A stretch of 64,000 nt of DNA from Batkoa obscura (Eukaryota; Entomophthoromycota; Entomophthoromycetes; Entomophthorales; Batkoaceae). Below, piece by piece: positions 34,815 to 46,897 of the stretch (the stretch's first letter is position 1; each line of letters begins with the position of its first letter). Location: the NCBI GenBank assembly GCA_030770535.1, contig JASVEC010000003.1, positions 744,001-808,000 of the forward strand. The letters are read 5' to 3'. The position numbers were made by a program, and so were the translations under genes. The notes beneath the pieces were generated by a model. The model saw nothing but the letters and a program-made list of their open reading frames with translations. It had not been told where the DNA came from and did no database searches.

Positions 34815-37800
34815 TTAATCATTATTATTAAAATACAATTGTTTCCAATAATTTCTAAATAAGATTGGATTAAATTTATATATTAATAATTGATTTTTTA
34901 TTTCTTTACTCTTTTCCTTTGATTTTAATATTTCATTTATTTCATTAGTATTTTTATTAATTTCATTATTATATAATATCTCATCTTTATCATCATCATC
35001 ATCATTTATTCTTTCTTCTTCCATTTCTTTTTCATTCATAAACTCTATTAAAAAAAGGGTAATAAAATGGACTAAGAATTGATCAATATTTAATTCCAAT
35101 TTTAAATTCAATTTCTCTTTTAATCCTTGTAATAATGGAAGTTCATTTTTCTCTTGATATAATTTATAAATTTGATAAAGATATTGACTTGGATTAATTG
35201 AATTTATAGCATTTAATAATTGATTTAAAAATATATTGATAGAATAAAGTAATAAAAATTTCATTTCATAAATATCTGCTAATTCAAAAAATTGAACACA
35301 TAATAATAATTGTAAATCTTCAGGTTCATTTGATAAAAAATTCATATTGATTTGATTACTTTTTGAAGTAATAGATTGATGATTTATAATATTAAATATT
35401 TTATTATTTAAATAATTTAATGTATTAAAATATTCAATTGGTAATTTAATAATTTTAGTTGCACTTTCAATACCACCAAATTGTAAACTGGCTGTTAATA
35501 TTGGTGATAGAAATTCAATTATTTCTAAGGGCATTTGAAATTCTAAGATTTTTTCTTTATTATTATTTTCATTATCTTTACATTGAAATTTAACTTGTTG
35601 TTTATTTTTACTATGAGTTATTTTTTCATATTTTACAAACATATGATAAATACTAAAATCTAATTCATTTTTAACTTGTTTTAATATTGATTGTAATTCT
35701 TTATATATCTTTTCACTCTTTAGAAAGGCATGATAATTAATAGCATATACACCTGATTTCATTTTCCACCTTTTAGATTCCAATTCAAAATCTTCCACTT
35801 CATCCTCTTCTTTAAAATTAAATATTAAATCTAATAAAGTATCATATGGAGTCTTAGATGTAATTTGGTACTTTGAAATACAACTTGAATTTTCTTTAAT
35901 AAATTTTAAATCTCCTGTAATAAAAAAAGATTGAAAATTAGAATCTTTACAACAATAACTTAAATAAATAGTAATTAATTGATTTAATTTAATCATTGAT
36001 TTTTGATTTTCTGTTGTTAAATAAAGTTCGATTAATTTAATAATATTATTAATAAGTTCATTAATTATTGGTGTTATTATAACAATTGTTTCTTTTACTT
36101 TCTCAATATTTATAATATTAATCTGTTTTATTATATTATAATACCATTTATTTATTAAATTGTTTTTTAATATATTAATTAATTGATTCTCATCTGTTAA
36201 TAATTTAATAATAATTTTGTTTATAATATTATATAATTCATTATCAGTTATATAAATATTGATTAATTCATAAGATAAATTAATTATATAGTTAGTATAA
36301 TTTATTATATATTTGATAGCAGATGGTATTGTTAACAAATTTAATAAATAATCACATGCTAATATACTTAATTTTATATCATATTTGTAACATAATATTA
36401 TTTGATAAATTGGATTTATAATTGATATAATATTATTATTTGTATTATTGTTTTGATAAATACCATTTTTATCCTTATACAACATACAACTTTTTGGTAT
36501 TTGAATTAATTTATAAAATCCAGGTTTAGCTAATTCATTAATAAAATACACTTCCTTTTCATCAATATAGCAACAAATAAATAATTCTTTCCATTCTTTA
36601 TCTTTTATAAAATAACCTAATAAATTTATTATTCTATCTAATATCCTTTTTCCATATAATTGATATTTATCTATTATTGAATCATAATAGTCAATCCTTT
36701 TTTCATTCTCATTTTGATTTGTATTATTCAATTTGTTAATAATAGTTGGGTGTTGAGCCCATAACATAAATGTATGTGCTAATAAATAAATGAATTTTAT
36801 TGTTGTGTTTTCTTTTAATAAATTATTTCGAAATACAAAAGATTGAAACATACAACTAAATAAATTAAAAACTGGATTAATTAAATTAAGATCTAATTCA
36901 TTTGGACAAGTATCTATTAACTTATACTTTTCAAACAGTTGTGATAAATTTAATTCTTTAATAAATTCATTAAATTGATATTTTTGAATTATCTTTTGCA
37001 ATATATTGGATGAATATGTTAATATCATTAATTTACTATAATTCGATTGTTGTTTAAGTTGATTGTCATCCTCTTCTTTTGTACAATGTAAATATAAAAT
37101 ATTGCAACATTTTAAACAAATTAATTTCAGTTCATTCGGATAAAAATAATTAAACTCTTCAATTGTTTTTTCGGTCATCAATTTACAAACTAAATTTAAC
37201 ATACCAACTAAATAATTGAAATTTGAACTGTTACAATTATTTTCAAATAATCTTATAACAACCATCGAAAACATAGGTAATACATTATAATTTACCAAAA
37301 AATTCCCTTCTTTTTCATTATAACCAAAAGGTTTATATTTCAATACATTCAGTTCTCCATTACTCTCTGTTAACATATTAATTATTAAAATAATAGTTTG
37401 AAACAATTCATTTGTTTTTAAATTAAATTCAATTTCTTTTGATATCATTTGAGATTTGTTTGAACAATTTATTACTTGATAAAATTGTAAATAAATTGAA
37501 TAATAATCTCTATTAATTCTTTCAAGTTCATTAGATGGAAGATCATTGTAACTTAATAATATTTTTAAATAAATTATTGATTCATCAAAAATTAGAAATT
37601 GGTGTTGTAATTCCATTGATTTTAAATGTACGTTTTTTAATAATTTATAAAACTCTAGTACCAAATCAAAATAGTAATCTTCTACTGTTTCTTCTTTTAA
37701 CATGACTTGTTGTAAATTATTGTAATTCTCCTTATTGGTATTATGATTTAATAGATGCGTTGATAAATTTAACAAACAAAATGTTAATTGTTTAAAATGA

Positions 37801-38987
37801 ATTTTCTTACAAGTTATAACTTCCTCTGCTTCACTTCTTTCCATAATAAATACTAACCTCAATGCTTTTAACATTGGTAAAACAATAAATTTAATAAATC
37901 TACCATTCATTTTCATTTTTTGAAAATCATAAATATTAATTTGATGATAACTTACTTTCAAAAATAACTTAACAATTTCATTATAAACTTCAGTTTCCGT
38001 TCGAAACTGGAAACTCATTTCAATACAATTGTTAATTAAATTCATCATTTCATTAACTAACTTTTCATTCTTTTGATTCAGTTTACTTTCCTCTTCTTTA
38101 TTAATATTTTGATTCATTTGCTCCCCTTCATAATTTATCTTTTCCTTAACGCTCTCATCATCTTTACCTAATGAATTATCAAATGGCTTTCTAATAATAC
38201 TAAACATAAGGGACTCTTTATCAAATTTTGATGTATAGGGTAGCTCATTAATTTTATCATTCAAAAATTGAAATAAACTTTTAATTGCCTGTTTTTCATA
38301 ACAACAATAATTAACCATACCTTTCCTTTGTAATTTAAAAAAATAGATTAAAAAATTTTGGTTTTTAACTCGTGTTGAAGCATTATTCAGTAACTCCAAA
38401 ACTCTTTCGAAAATAAATTTTACTTTTATATCATAATCTTTTGTTATTAAAGTTTCCATCATTTCATACTTTTTATAATAAATAGAAAATAATGCTCGAT
38501 CAAATAAAGCATAATGGTTAGTAATTGCTTTAGGTAAATGAATTTTTTCCAGTATATTTAATGTAATTCTAATAATTTCCTTATCCATAAAATAAATTAA
38601 CGAAATAAAAAACGTATCTAATATCCTATTTACATCTTCTTCTTTAAACAAACATTCCTTTATCTCTTTAGTTTCTTTTACTAAAAATCGTTCACAAACT
38701 ATCCAATAATATCCTTGAATTAATTTTAACCATTTTATCAGCTTTTTCTCCATTTTATCCACTTCGATGTCTGTATAATCCAACTGTTCTATTTCAGCGT
38801 GAAACCTTTCAACATAATTAATAAATAAATAACTCAAATCCGATTCAACAACTGAAGTTTCAAGTGCTTTGATTTTCTTGATTATTTGTCGAAAGTCATC
38901 AAAAGATAATAAATAATGAATTCGTTTTGTAATTTCAGTATAATTGGTATTTTCATCTAATTTATTATCCGAGGATGGGGTTTGCAT
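34815..38987 (-). CDS. Large helical (ARM/HEAT-like) protein with a C-terminal BTB-like domain
   Basis: A single uninterrupted frame of 1390 aa from the ATG at 38987; no intron is needed. Most of the chain consists of repeated amphipathic helices of the armadillo/HEAT kind (for example FFISLIYFMDKEIIRITLNI, LLNHNTNKENYNNLQQ). A region at about 1110-1260 resembles a BTB/POZ fold: ILEFQMPLEIIEFLSPILTA, then GGIESATKIIKLPIEYFNTL, then LQLLLCVQFFELADIYEMK. A BTB after ARM repeats suggests an adaptor for cullin-3 ubiquitin ligases, as in ARMC5-type proteins, but that is inference. An acidic stretch (DDDDD) precedes the C-terminal helices. Codon use is strongly AT-biased like its neighbours. Confidence 0.7.
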   Translation of the reverse strand: MQTPSSDNKLDENTNYTEITKRIHYLLSFDDFRQIIKKIKALETSVVESDLSYLFINYVERFHAEIEQLDYTDIEVDKMEKKLIKWLKLIQGYYWIVCERFLVKETKEIKECLFKEEDVNRILDTFFISLIYFMDKEIIRITLNILEKIHLPKAITNHYALFDRALFSIYYKKYEMMETLITKDYDIKVKFIFERVLELLNNASTRVKNQNFLIYFFKLQRKGMVNYCCYEKQAIKSLFQFLNDKINELPYTSKFDKESLMFSIIRKPFDNSLGKDDESVKEKINYEGEQMNQNINKEEESKLNQKNEKLVNEMMNLINNCIEMSFQFRTETEVYNEIVKLFLKVSYHQINIYDFQKMKMNGRFIKFIVLPMLKALRLVFIMERSEAEEVITCKKIHFKQLTFCLLNLSTHLLNHNTNKENYNNLQQVMLKEETVEDYYFDLVLEFYKLLKNVHLKSMELQHQFLIFDESIIYLKILLSYNDLPSNELERINRDYYSIYLQFYQVINCSNKSQMISKEIEFNLKTNELFQTIILIINMLTESNGELNVLKYKPFGYNEKEGNFLVNYNVLPMFSMVVIRLFENNCNSSNFNYLVGMLNLVCKLMTEKTIEEFNYFYPNELKLICLKCCNILYLHCTKEEDDNQLKQQSNYSKLMILTYSSNILQKIIQKYQFNEFIKELNLSQLFEKYKLIDTCPNELDLNLINPVFNLFSCMFQSFVFRNNLLKENTTIKFIYLLAHTFMLWAQHPTIINKLNNTNQNENEKRIDYYDSIIDKYQLYGKRILDRIINLLGYFIKDKEWKELFICCYIDEKEVYFINELAKPGFYKLIQIPKSCMLYKDKNGIYQNNNTNNNIISIINPIYQIILCYKYDIKLSILACDYLLNLLTIPSAIKYIINYTNYIINLSYELINIYITDNELYNIINKIIIKLLTDENQLINILKNNLINKWYYNIIKQINIINIEKVKETIVIITPIINELINNIIKLIELYLTTENQKSMIKLNQLITIYLSYCCKDSNFQSFFITGDLKFIKENSSCISKYQITSKTPYDTLLDLIFNFKEEDEVEDFELESKRWKMKSGVYAINYHAFLKSEKIYKELQSILKQVKNELDFSIYHMFVKYEKITHSKNKQQVKFQCKDNENNNKEKILEFQMPLEIIEFLSPILTASLQFGGIESATKIIKLPIEYFNTLNYLNNKIFNIINHQSITSKSNQINMNFLSNEPEDLQLLLCVQFFELADIYEMKFLLLYSINIFLNQLLNAINSINPSQYLYQIYKLYQEKNELPLLQGLKEKLNLKLELNIDQFLVHFITLFLIEFMNEKEMEEERINDDDDDKDEILYNNEINKNTNEINEILKSKEKSKEIKNQLLIYKFNPILFRNYWKQLYFNNND

Positions 38988-39630
38988 GGAGATAAAAAGA
39001 AAGAGATGATAAAAATCAGGTTTTGATTTTTTTGGGATTTTGGAATTGGAATTATTGCTATAATTTGTGTCATTAAAGTTTTTGTTAACTTTAGATATTG
39101 GACAGTTAGATTTTAAATAATCCCATTTTAATGTGTATAGTCCTTGGTTTTCATTTATTTTCTATGTTATTTGTAAGAATGAATACCCTTGTCGCATTGA
39201 TTTAAACGTAATAAACAAGTACAGCATTGTAAAGGCTATATATCAGATAGGTTCTAACATTGCTATATATCAAGTGTTACTTTATTTTAATTTTTTTTTA
39301 ATTGTTTGGGCAAATTTAAATTATTTTGCTATTTCACTAATAAAATTTTTATTGCTCAAAAAAAGCTTGCAGAGTCGAAACTATTGGCTGTAAAAAGGAG
39401 GACTGATTTTGAACTAAAAAGCTCAAACTTGAAATAGATTCAATTTTGTTCTTTTTAACTTCCAAAATTTATCTTTAAAAAAACCCAATATTTTAACTGT
39501 TTTATAAATCGATCCAAGATTGTAACTATTATATAGCCAAGTTCATTTAATCTGGTATTATTATAGTAAGGAATTAATATCAAAGCTAAATCTATTCAGC
39601 TTTAATTTCACTTTCAATCCTTTTATTAAC
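38988..39630. other. Divergent promoter region between ARM/BTB-like and MED15-like genes
   Basis: The two genes start on opposite strands at 38987 and 39631, so this 643-nt region should hold both promoters. An 86-codon open frame at 39133-39393 has no support and was not annotated. No specific site could be assigned. Confidence 0.55.
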
Positions 39631-42226
39631 ATGAACAATCAAAATAATCAAAACATCAATATAAATAATGCTAATCCAGCTCAACCAAATAACTTACAGC
39701 AAGCTCAAAACTTGAGTCAACTTAATTTACAAAATCAATTACTTCAAAACGGTCATCATCCACAATTACAAAATACACAAGATTTTAAAGCGAGTATCAC
39801 TGCTCAAGATAGAAATGAGATAGTACTTAAGTTAGCACAATTATTTAAATTATTAAACAGTGCAAGTTCGGATAGTGAAGCATTAAATATAGCACGTAAT
39901 TTAGAAATCAATATTTATTCAAGGTCTGTAACCAAACAACAATACCTTGTAACATGTTCCCGAAAAATTAAAGAAATTGATGATAAAGTAAAACAATTAC
40001 AAGCTCAAAATATTACCCAAAATATGAATCAACAACAAAATTTAGCTCAAAGAATTCAAATGCTTCAGCATCATCAACAGCAGCAGCAGCAATTGCAAAA
40101 TACGGAAATGCTTCGACAAAGTTTACAAAATCAATATAATTTAAATCTTCAACAACAAGCAGGAAATAATGTGAATAATGTGAATCCAATGGCAGCAGCA
40201 GGAATCAATCAAAATATACTACAAAATAGAGGTTTAAATCCAAATTTAATGGGAGCTATGGCTAATTTAAATTATCGAAATAATTTTAGCCAACTTAACC
40301 CTCAAGTACAAGGTCAACCAGGTCAATTTCAATTACCAAACGGAATTACTCCAAGTCAGTTGGCTATGCTTAAAGCTAATCCAACTTTATTATCAATGTA
40401 TCAAAGGCAAGCTTTGTTAAATAATCAAGGTATAAATCAACTGAACAATTTACCTATAAATAGTCAAATGAATTTACCACAAAATCTTATCAATCAAGCT
40501 GTGACTCAGCCAAATTCGGCTATTGCTGCGGCTATTTCTCAAGTTGCTAATAGACCCACTCAACTTCAACCTAATACATTAAATTCGGCTTCACCAATGC
40601 CAACAAATCCAACTACTGGTCAATCAACTGCTACTACTGTAAATAAAGTAGCTCAACCTAATACTGCTACAGTTAATCCTTCACCTGTTGCACCAACCTC
40701 TCAACCTCGGACACAAGCTGCTGTCCCTCCCACACAAAATATTACTGTTACTTCCAGTCAGACTCAAAATACTTCAAATGCTGCAGTAGCCTCTCAACCT
40801 CGAACTTCAGAAACAAATGATGCGCCAAATATCCCTAATAGTGAAGAATTAGAAGTGATCAAACCATTTACAAGTGAAGAAATTGAAAAGACATTAGGGG
40901 AAATACAAAAATTAAAAAATATAGTACAACCTAGTAACAATCCAATACTTGAAAATGTGACTGATTCCCAACGACAAAGAGCAACAGAGTTAATAAGTAT
41001 GGCACCACGCTTTCTAAGTACTGTAGAACAATACCTTCCTATTATCTATCTTCGATGTGGATTTAAAATTTGTGGTTTTGTATTAACTGTTAGAGAAATC
41101 CTTAATCAACAAATTAAGATGGCACCAAATATTATTATGGAAGAATTTCAAATTCAAAAAATCACTAATGTTGCTAATTTTATTATTAAAGAAGTAGCCA
41201 AGTATCTTAAAGGTGTGGCTAATTGGAAAGCTCAAGAAGCTAGTAAAAATCAAAACGTTACCACTACAAATGCTGGTAACCAAGTTAGTGTGGAACAAGG
41301 GGCTAATACAATAACGAAAAAGGAGCCTCAATCTGTTCAAGATAATGCTCAAACAAGTGCAAAAAGTAAAGAAGTTAATAAGCTGGAAGAAAAATCAAAA
41401 GAAAGTAGTTCTAAAGGACTTGGTGAATTTGTAACGCATATATCAGAGTCTAAATTAACATTAAAACCACCGCCACCACCAAAAAAACCAACTATACCAT
41501 TAGAAAATGAAAAACCAACGGTTAATATAGCAAATGTTACTGTTCAACAACCTTCACAATCACAATCACAATCACAATCACAACCACAACCACAACCACC
41601 TTCACAAAAAGTGACATTAGAGCCTAAAACTTTAGTTAAAACTGTATCGTCTGAAGTAAGTAAAACTATTCCACAAGTACCAGTATCCAAATCAATTGAA
41701 ACATTAGAACAACAAGTGGAGCATATTAAAGAGGACCTTGGTACTGTATTAAAAGAAAACATTGTTTCTGAAAATCAAGGGAATATTGTTATGGTAGTTA
41801 ATCCTGAACAGGCGAAATTATTAAAAGCACAAGCAGCACGGAAAAGAGAAGAAGAAGAAGAACAAAAATACGGTGATGGTATATTAATTCGATTGGAAAG
41901 AAAAGAAAAGAAATTAAAAAAGAAAAATTCATTAGCTAAATTTGAAAAAGTGATGAATGAGTTGATGGGTAAGAAATTTTATATTAATACCATTTTTTGA
42001 GTGAATTTTTTTAATGTATTTAATTTTAGAGCACTACCCAGATTATAAAACAGTGCAACAAAGTATTAAAAGAAATGCTATCTCAAAAATGTTTTCAAAC
42101 GAGTTTCCAAATTTATTCAATGAATTGGAATTGGAATTAACATCCGAAATGAAATCAAATGCTATTTCTAAACAAGAAGTTAATGCCCTCGTTTGCTTTC
42201 CTTTTGATTGTCCAGATCAAGTTTAA
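39631..42226 (+). CDS. MED15: Mediator tail subunit 15 (Gal11-like), Q/N-rich with N-terminal KIX domain
   Basis: Two exons, 39631-41968 and 42030-42226, with a 61-nt intron and 844 aa. After a Gln/Asn leader, residues about 52-120 match the fungal Med15 KIX domain: TAQDRNEIVLKLAQLFKLL, then ALNIARNLEINIYSRSVTKQ, then a basic helix. Yeast Gal11 has the same arrangement (NAER..., NFEAALFAKSSSKKEY). Gln/Asn-rich tracts follow, including a His/Gln run. A structured helical region lies at about 405-535 (PRFLSTVEQYLPIIYLRCG). The C-terminal exon contains EHYPDYKTVQQSIKR. Med15 sits in the Mediator tail and is bound by activators through KIX. The C-terminal half is not diagnostic, so another Q-rich coactivator is possible. 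Confidence 0.7.
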
Positions 42227-42682
42227 TAATGTAAAGCAACTTTATAGTTAAATAAACGGGAATTTGTATGGTTTATTAAATTGTTCTTTTTAAAATTTAG
42301 ACAGGGTTTGGATAAGTTATGGTTTATTTTTCTTGTTTTATAATTGAATTAAAGTTTGTATCGTTTTAGATAATAATTAGTATAAATCTCAATTTAATCG
42401 TGATTTTAATAGTTGTAATTTGAAAAGAACATAATTTTTTAGTTTATATGCTATTATTGTATTATATTAATTAGCTTAATTACAATTTTAACGATTTACG
42501 CAAACAGTTAAATAAAACAATACATCATGAACAACTAATATTAAAGGAGTATGAAATTCAAAAGTGAAGCAGAAAGCACATGGTTAATATTGTTTATAGA
42601 TTAGAACTCTATAAAAATCGACAATGATATAATAAAAGTTTATAAAGTGTTTATTCTTGAATTTAATAAAAATATTAACTAT
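42227..42682. other. Short intergenic region, nothing recognised
   Basis: AT-rich spacer between the convergent MED15-like gene and the first gene of the transposase-derived array. No inverted repeat resembling an element end was found at the array border. Confidence 0.5.
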
Positions 42683-43699
42683 TTATTCAAGTATTTCTTC
42701 ACGGTTTAAACACCTTGATAAATAGCTAAGCATTTGTTCAAAAAAATGGATGCAATCAGCTGCAGTTATCTCTGATAAAATATTGTCGATAATTCCAAAA
42801 AACTCTTTTTCAGTTTGTGCTTCTTTTGCTTTAATTAACTCTATCCATTTGGTATACGTATGCTCAACAGGATTTAAAAACGAAGAGTTAGGTGGTAAAC
42901 ACATCAATCTATGGCCTTTTGATACAATTAGTTTTTTGATGCTTGGATCTTTTTCAATGTATGCACTATCCATAATTATTATAGCTTCAGATATATTTGT
43001 TTTTGCCAATTTCTCAACAACTGACTTGATGAATTGGTTAAATGTATCAGTAAAAAAGCGTCTTAATTGACTCTTATATTCTATTATTCCATACTTACTC
43101 ATAGCACAACACATGGATGTATTTATGGTACGAGCCCTGGAAATCGCTCTATCCCTTTTTCCTTTTTCAGTCAAATTTTTATTTATACGTATCAAAACAT
43201 TAAACGTTGCTTCATTAATAAATATGACTTTGGAATCAATAAATTTTACTATGTCGTTAAAAAAAGTATCAGCATAAAAAGCTCGAAGCTCCAAAAAAGT
43301 TGAATCATTGCTCTGAGGTGGTGGATCAACACGTTTAAGAGAGTAATTAAACTCACTCACATTCATACTTATAATTCTTTCACTTACTGACACTCCCATT
43401 TCATTCTGCAGCCTTCTACTTATCTCTTTTATTGGCATATCAAGATCTTCATCAATACAAGATTGTATAAACTCCCTCTGGATTTCTGGTAAAATTACCT
43501 TAGTAGCTTCTCTTGGTCCAATTTTTGGTTTTCTTCTATAGTCCTCGCCATCTATATATTTCTTTACAATAGACTGAACTGTCCTTGCATTAAGAGCTAA
43601 AACTCTAGCAATACTTGTCGCATTGGATCCATTGACATACGCATCAATGATCCTTTCTCTTTCTTCATTAGTAATAGGCTTGCTTCTCTTCTTGAGCAT
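42683..43699 (-). CDS. IS630/Tc1-like transposase-derived protein, copy B
   Basis: 338 aa from the ATG at 43699. The frame is open further upstream to 43819, but the homologous copies all start just before the HTH, and the extra residues have no counterpart. The HTH reads EERERIIDAYVNGSNATSIA, then NARTVQSIVKKYIDGEDYRR. In the DDE_3 fold the first acid is Asn (FINEATF), the second is Asp (IIMDSAY), and the Glu is kept (NPVEHTY). It is the closest relative of copy A by eye. It lies on the minus strand and opens the array. No terminal repeats were identified. Confidence 0.85.
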   Translation of the reverse strand: MLKKRSKPITNEERERIIDAYVNGSNATSIARVLALNARTVQSIVKKYIDGEDYRRKPKIGPREATKVILPEIQREFIQSCIDEDLDMPIKEISRRLQNEMGVSVSERIISMNVSEFNYSLKRVDPPPQSNDSTFLELRAFYADTFFNDIVKFIDSKVIFINEATFNVLIRINKNLTEKGKRDRAISRARTINTSMCCAMSKYGIIEYKSQLRRFFTDTFNQFIKSVVEKLAKTNISEAIIIMDSAYIEKDPSIKKLIVSKGHRLMCLPPNSSFLNPVEHTYTKWIELIKAKEAQTEKEFFGIIDNILSEITAADCIHFFEQMLSYLSRCLNREEILE

Positions 43700-45877
43700 G
43701 TGTAATTTTCGTAAAAAGGTAAAAAATAACGTCGAAAATTTAATTTTTATACAACATTTATAACCTAAAAGCGTATTAAGTTTTAATAAATCATTGCCAA
43801 TAAAATAGAATGAATCCATTACTTATCAGCAAATCAGAGTATATTTGCTTGATGATATTGATAAAAAACTTGATTTGGCAAAATCCGGCTAATTTGTATC
43901 ATTATAGCTGTTGCAACTCTAGCGACTTTTTTAGTAGCAGTTTTTATGATTAAACTATCTTTGTATCTTTTTTTCGAAGCCCAATCTTTATATCTATGAT
44001 ATACTTTATTTTCTTTTCTTGAATGAGTAGTTACTAAGTTTGTAAAAGAGTTTCAACAACTGTAAAGTGGCTATATTTTTGATCCCAAGATGCAAAACAA
44101 AACAGTAATTTGAGTTCGATATTCTGTATTTTTAAAATTAGTATGGAAAACAATGTCCAAAATAGTTATTCACCGGTGCCCTTAAAATACCAAAAAATTG
44201 AATAATGATCTTATTCAAAATATTAACGTGAGCTTGTATTTTTGCAACTTTTTACATTCTATACTCAACAAACTCAAACTTGAAATATTATCATAAATAG
44301 ATATTCGGCAGCTTTAAAATGTAAACTTTACTCAAATGGATGATAACAGCCAATTAATATGCATGGGTCATAAGTAAGTTATATGTAACATGAATTAAAC
44401 TTTCAACTGATACCAAAATATGCTTCAATGCGAGATAGAAAAACAAAGGGCTCTACTTTATTCAGTGTGTCAAGAGGAGGTGAGAGTAGATGTAAAAAAA
44501 AAGAAACTGTAAATTGAAGTTAAAGTAACAAAAAAAGTTTTCATGGCTCGATAAATTAAAAAGTTGTCAGGTAAAAAACTAACCAAACCAAAATAAAAGA
44601 GAGTAATAATATAACTAAATATTTGGAGCAAAGTTAATACGAACATAAGTATCCTCAGACACTCTATGTTCTAAAAAAATCCGCTAAGAAGCAAGTTTTT
44701 ATTGGATAAATTTAAGCAGCTATTTGTTGGATTAGGTGCTAATAGTTAGAAACGTAAAACATGCTTTACTATCTTTTATGAAGCAAAATATATCTTAGTT
44801 ATACACTATGATGGATGAGTACATAGAATTAAAAAGAAGTTAGTTATAAACTACAACTAGGATTGAAGATGCTGGTGATATGAAAATGATAGAGCATAAA
44901 AGAAAAGCATTTTTTATTATAATTAAAGTTGTTTCATGACTTTTAACAGCCTCTTTTTCTTAATTTTAATAAACCAAGCAAAGTAATGCTATCAAAGAGA
45001 CTTCTAATGTTCGTATATTTTAACTTAGATGGTCCTTTTTGAATAGTATTTCATTGCCAAAAAGTAATCATAGCTAAAATTAATTTATTCGTAGTAAGTT
45101 ATTACAAATTGATAGTATATTCGAGATAAAGAGTATTGGTAGAGTTGTATTAGCTTTATGAGAACTGATATAAAGTGCAACTACATTAGATAGCCATATC
45201 AAATATTGGATTATTTAAATACATTAACCTTTGGTAAAAGAATTAATATTAAGACAAATCATAAATCCTTATTGTACTACTAATATCTAAGCAACATTTT
45301 ATAATAAAAGCTGGTAAGTTTTGGTTGATCTGTTTATATTTTCTTTTGTAGCAAACAATACAGTATTGAATCCTATAGTAAAATCTTAGATATCTTTAAC
45401 TTGCTGGAAACAATTATTAATAAGCTTTATCACTTCTTGATAGTTAAAGTTAAATAGCTTGTATTCAACCTAAAAAAATTGGATAAAATACCTTATTATA
45501 GGCACTTTTTTACTTGTAAGAATATGTCTTCAAATGAGTTACGAGATAGCCACCTTTACTTCTAAAATTCAGAGGATATGTTTTGGTATAACATGTTATA
45601 TCAAAGAGCTGGAAAAGAGAAGTTACTAGTTACATCATGATGTACTTATGTAAAGGGATAAGTTGTTAGTTTAGGTAATAGTTATAAGGTATTAGTATTT
45701 TTCAATATTTAACTTTTTTAAGTTTGATTTTATCTCAATATGATTTTAACTATTTGATTTTTAAAGGTAAGTCAGTGTGATATTAACAAAAGATAAATAT
45801 GGCTTGGAATATATCGAAATCTAAAAACAAAGATTCGAAATTTTAAAATGAAAATAGACTAAATTTAAACGTATTAT
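43700..45877. repeat. Duplicated flank 1 of the transposase-derived array
   Basis: About 44140-45800 is colinear with 47300-48960 beyond copy C. Matches include TTATTCGTAGTAAGTTATTA near 45085 and 48254, and TTCAACTGAT preceding a shared ATTCAGTGT stretch. The shared DNA includes decayed coding-like plus-strand pieces with many stops. A block shared with copies A and C lies at about 43790-43836. No intact gene. Confidence 0.7.
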
Positions 45878-46897
45878 TTATTGCTTAAGTATCTCTTCTC
45901 TATTTAAACATTTTGGTAAATAACTAAGCATATGTTTAAAAAAACGACTACAATCAGTCCCAGTTATTTTCGAAAAAACAGTGTCAATAAGTTCAAATAG
46001 CTCCTTGTCACTTTGTGGATCTTTCTCTCGAATTAATTCTATCCACTTGGTATACATACCCTCAATAGGATTTAAAAATGAACAGTTAGGTGGTAAGCAT
46101 ATCAATCTGTGACCTTTGGATTCAATAAGAACTTTGATGCTTGGATGTTTATTAACACATTCATTATCCATAATTATTGTGGCCTCTGATATTTTTGTCT
46201 TTGCTAATTTGGTAACAACCGACTCAACAAAGTTTTCATACGATTCCGTGGTATATCGTTTTAATTGAGTATGATATGCTAGAATTCCATGCTTACTCAT
46301 AGCACAGCATATTGATACAATTTTTTTGAAGGGTCTAGCTTTTAATTTTTCCTTTTCTCCTTTTTCAGTTATACTTTTATTTACACGTGTTGTTACATTA
46401 AACGCATCTTCATTAATAAATATAACTTTAGCGTCAATAAATTTTAATACGTTATTTATAAAAATATTAGCATAAGAAGCTCGAATTCCCAAAGTATCCA
46501 TGTCATTATTCTGAAGGGGTGGATCAATACGTATAAAAGAGTAATTGAAGTTCTTTAGATTTTTTTTAACCTTTTCCCAACTTACCTTCACCCCCATTTC
46601 ATCCTGAAATCTCTTAACAATACTTTTTATTGACAAATTACAATCTTCGTCAATCCAAGATTGCATCAATTTTCTTTGAGGTTCTGACATAGTTTCTTTG
46701 GTATATCCACGTTCTCCAATTTTTGGTTTTCTTCTATAATCCTCCCCATCAATATATTTCTTTACAATAGATTGAACCGTCCTTTCGTTAAAACACAAGA
46801 CTTTAGCAATACTCGTTGCATTAGATCCATTTATATACGCTTCAACAATCCTTTCTCTATCATCGTTGCTAAGTTTCTTGTAGTTTGCTTTGGGCAT
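45878..46897 (-). CDS. IS630/Tc1-like transposase-derived protein, copy C
   Basis: 339 aa from the ATG at 46897. The HTH reads DDRERIVEAYINGSNATSIA, then NERTVQSIVKKYIDGEDYRR. The catalytic sites are Asn in FINEDAFNV, Asp in IIMDNECV and Glu in NPIEGMY. It keeps the conserved CCAMSKHGI strand seen in all copies. The frame is uninterrupted. Its upstream side shares a 40-50 bp block with copies A and B (46981-47030). It probably binds DNA and lacks catalysis, as for the others. Confidence 0.85.
   Translation of the reverse strand: MPKANYKKLSNDDRERIVEAYINGSNATSIAKVLCFNERTVQSIVKKYIDGEDYRRKPKIGERGYTKETMSEPQRKLMQSWIDEDCNLSIKSIVKRFQDEMGVKVSWEKVKKNLKNFNYSFIRIDPPLQNNDMDTLGIRASYANIFINNVLKFIDAKVIFINEDAFNVTTRVNKSITEKGEKEKLKARPFKKIVSICCAMSKHGILAYHTQLKRYTTESYENFVESVVTKLAKTKISEATIIMDNECVNKHPSIKVLIESKGHRLICLPPNCSFLNPIEGMYTKWIELIREKDPQSDKELFELIDTVFSKITGTDCSRFFKHMLSYLPKCLNREEILKQ

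Noticed and set aside
39133-39393. 86-codon plus-strand open frame between two divergent genes
   Set aside because: Lies in the promoter region of the flanking genes and looks like hydrophobic AT-rich noise.
43700-43819. In-frame upstream extension of copy B (about 40 residues)
   Set aside because: All homologous copies start directly before the HTH, and the extension overlaps the conserved upstream block, so the ATG at 43699 is preferred.
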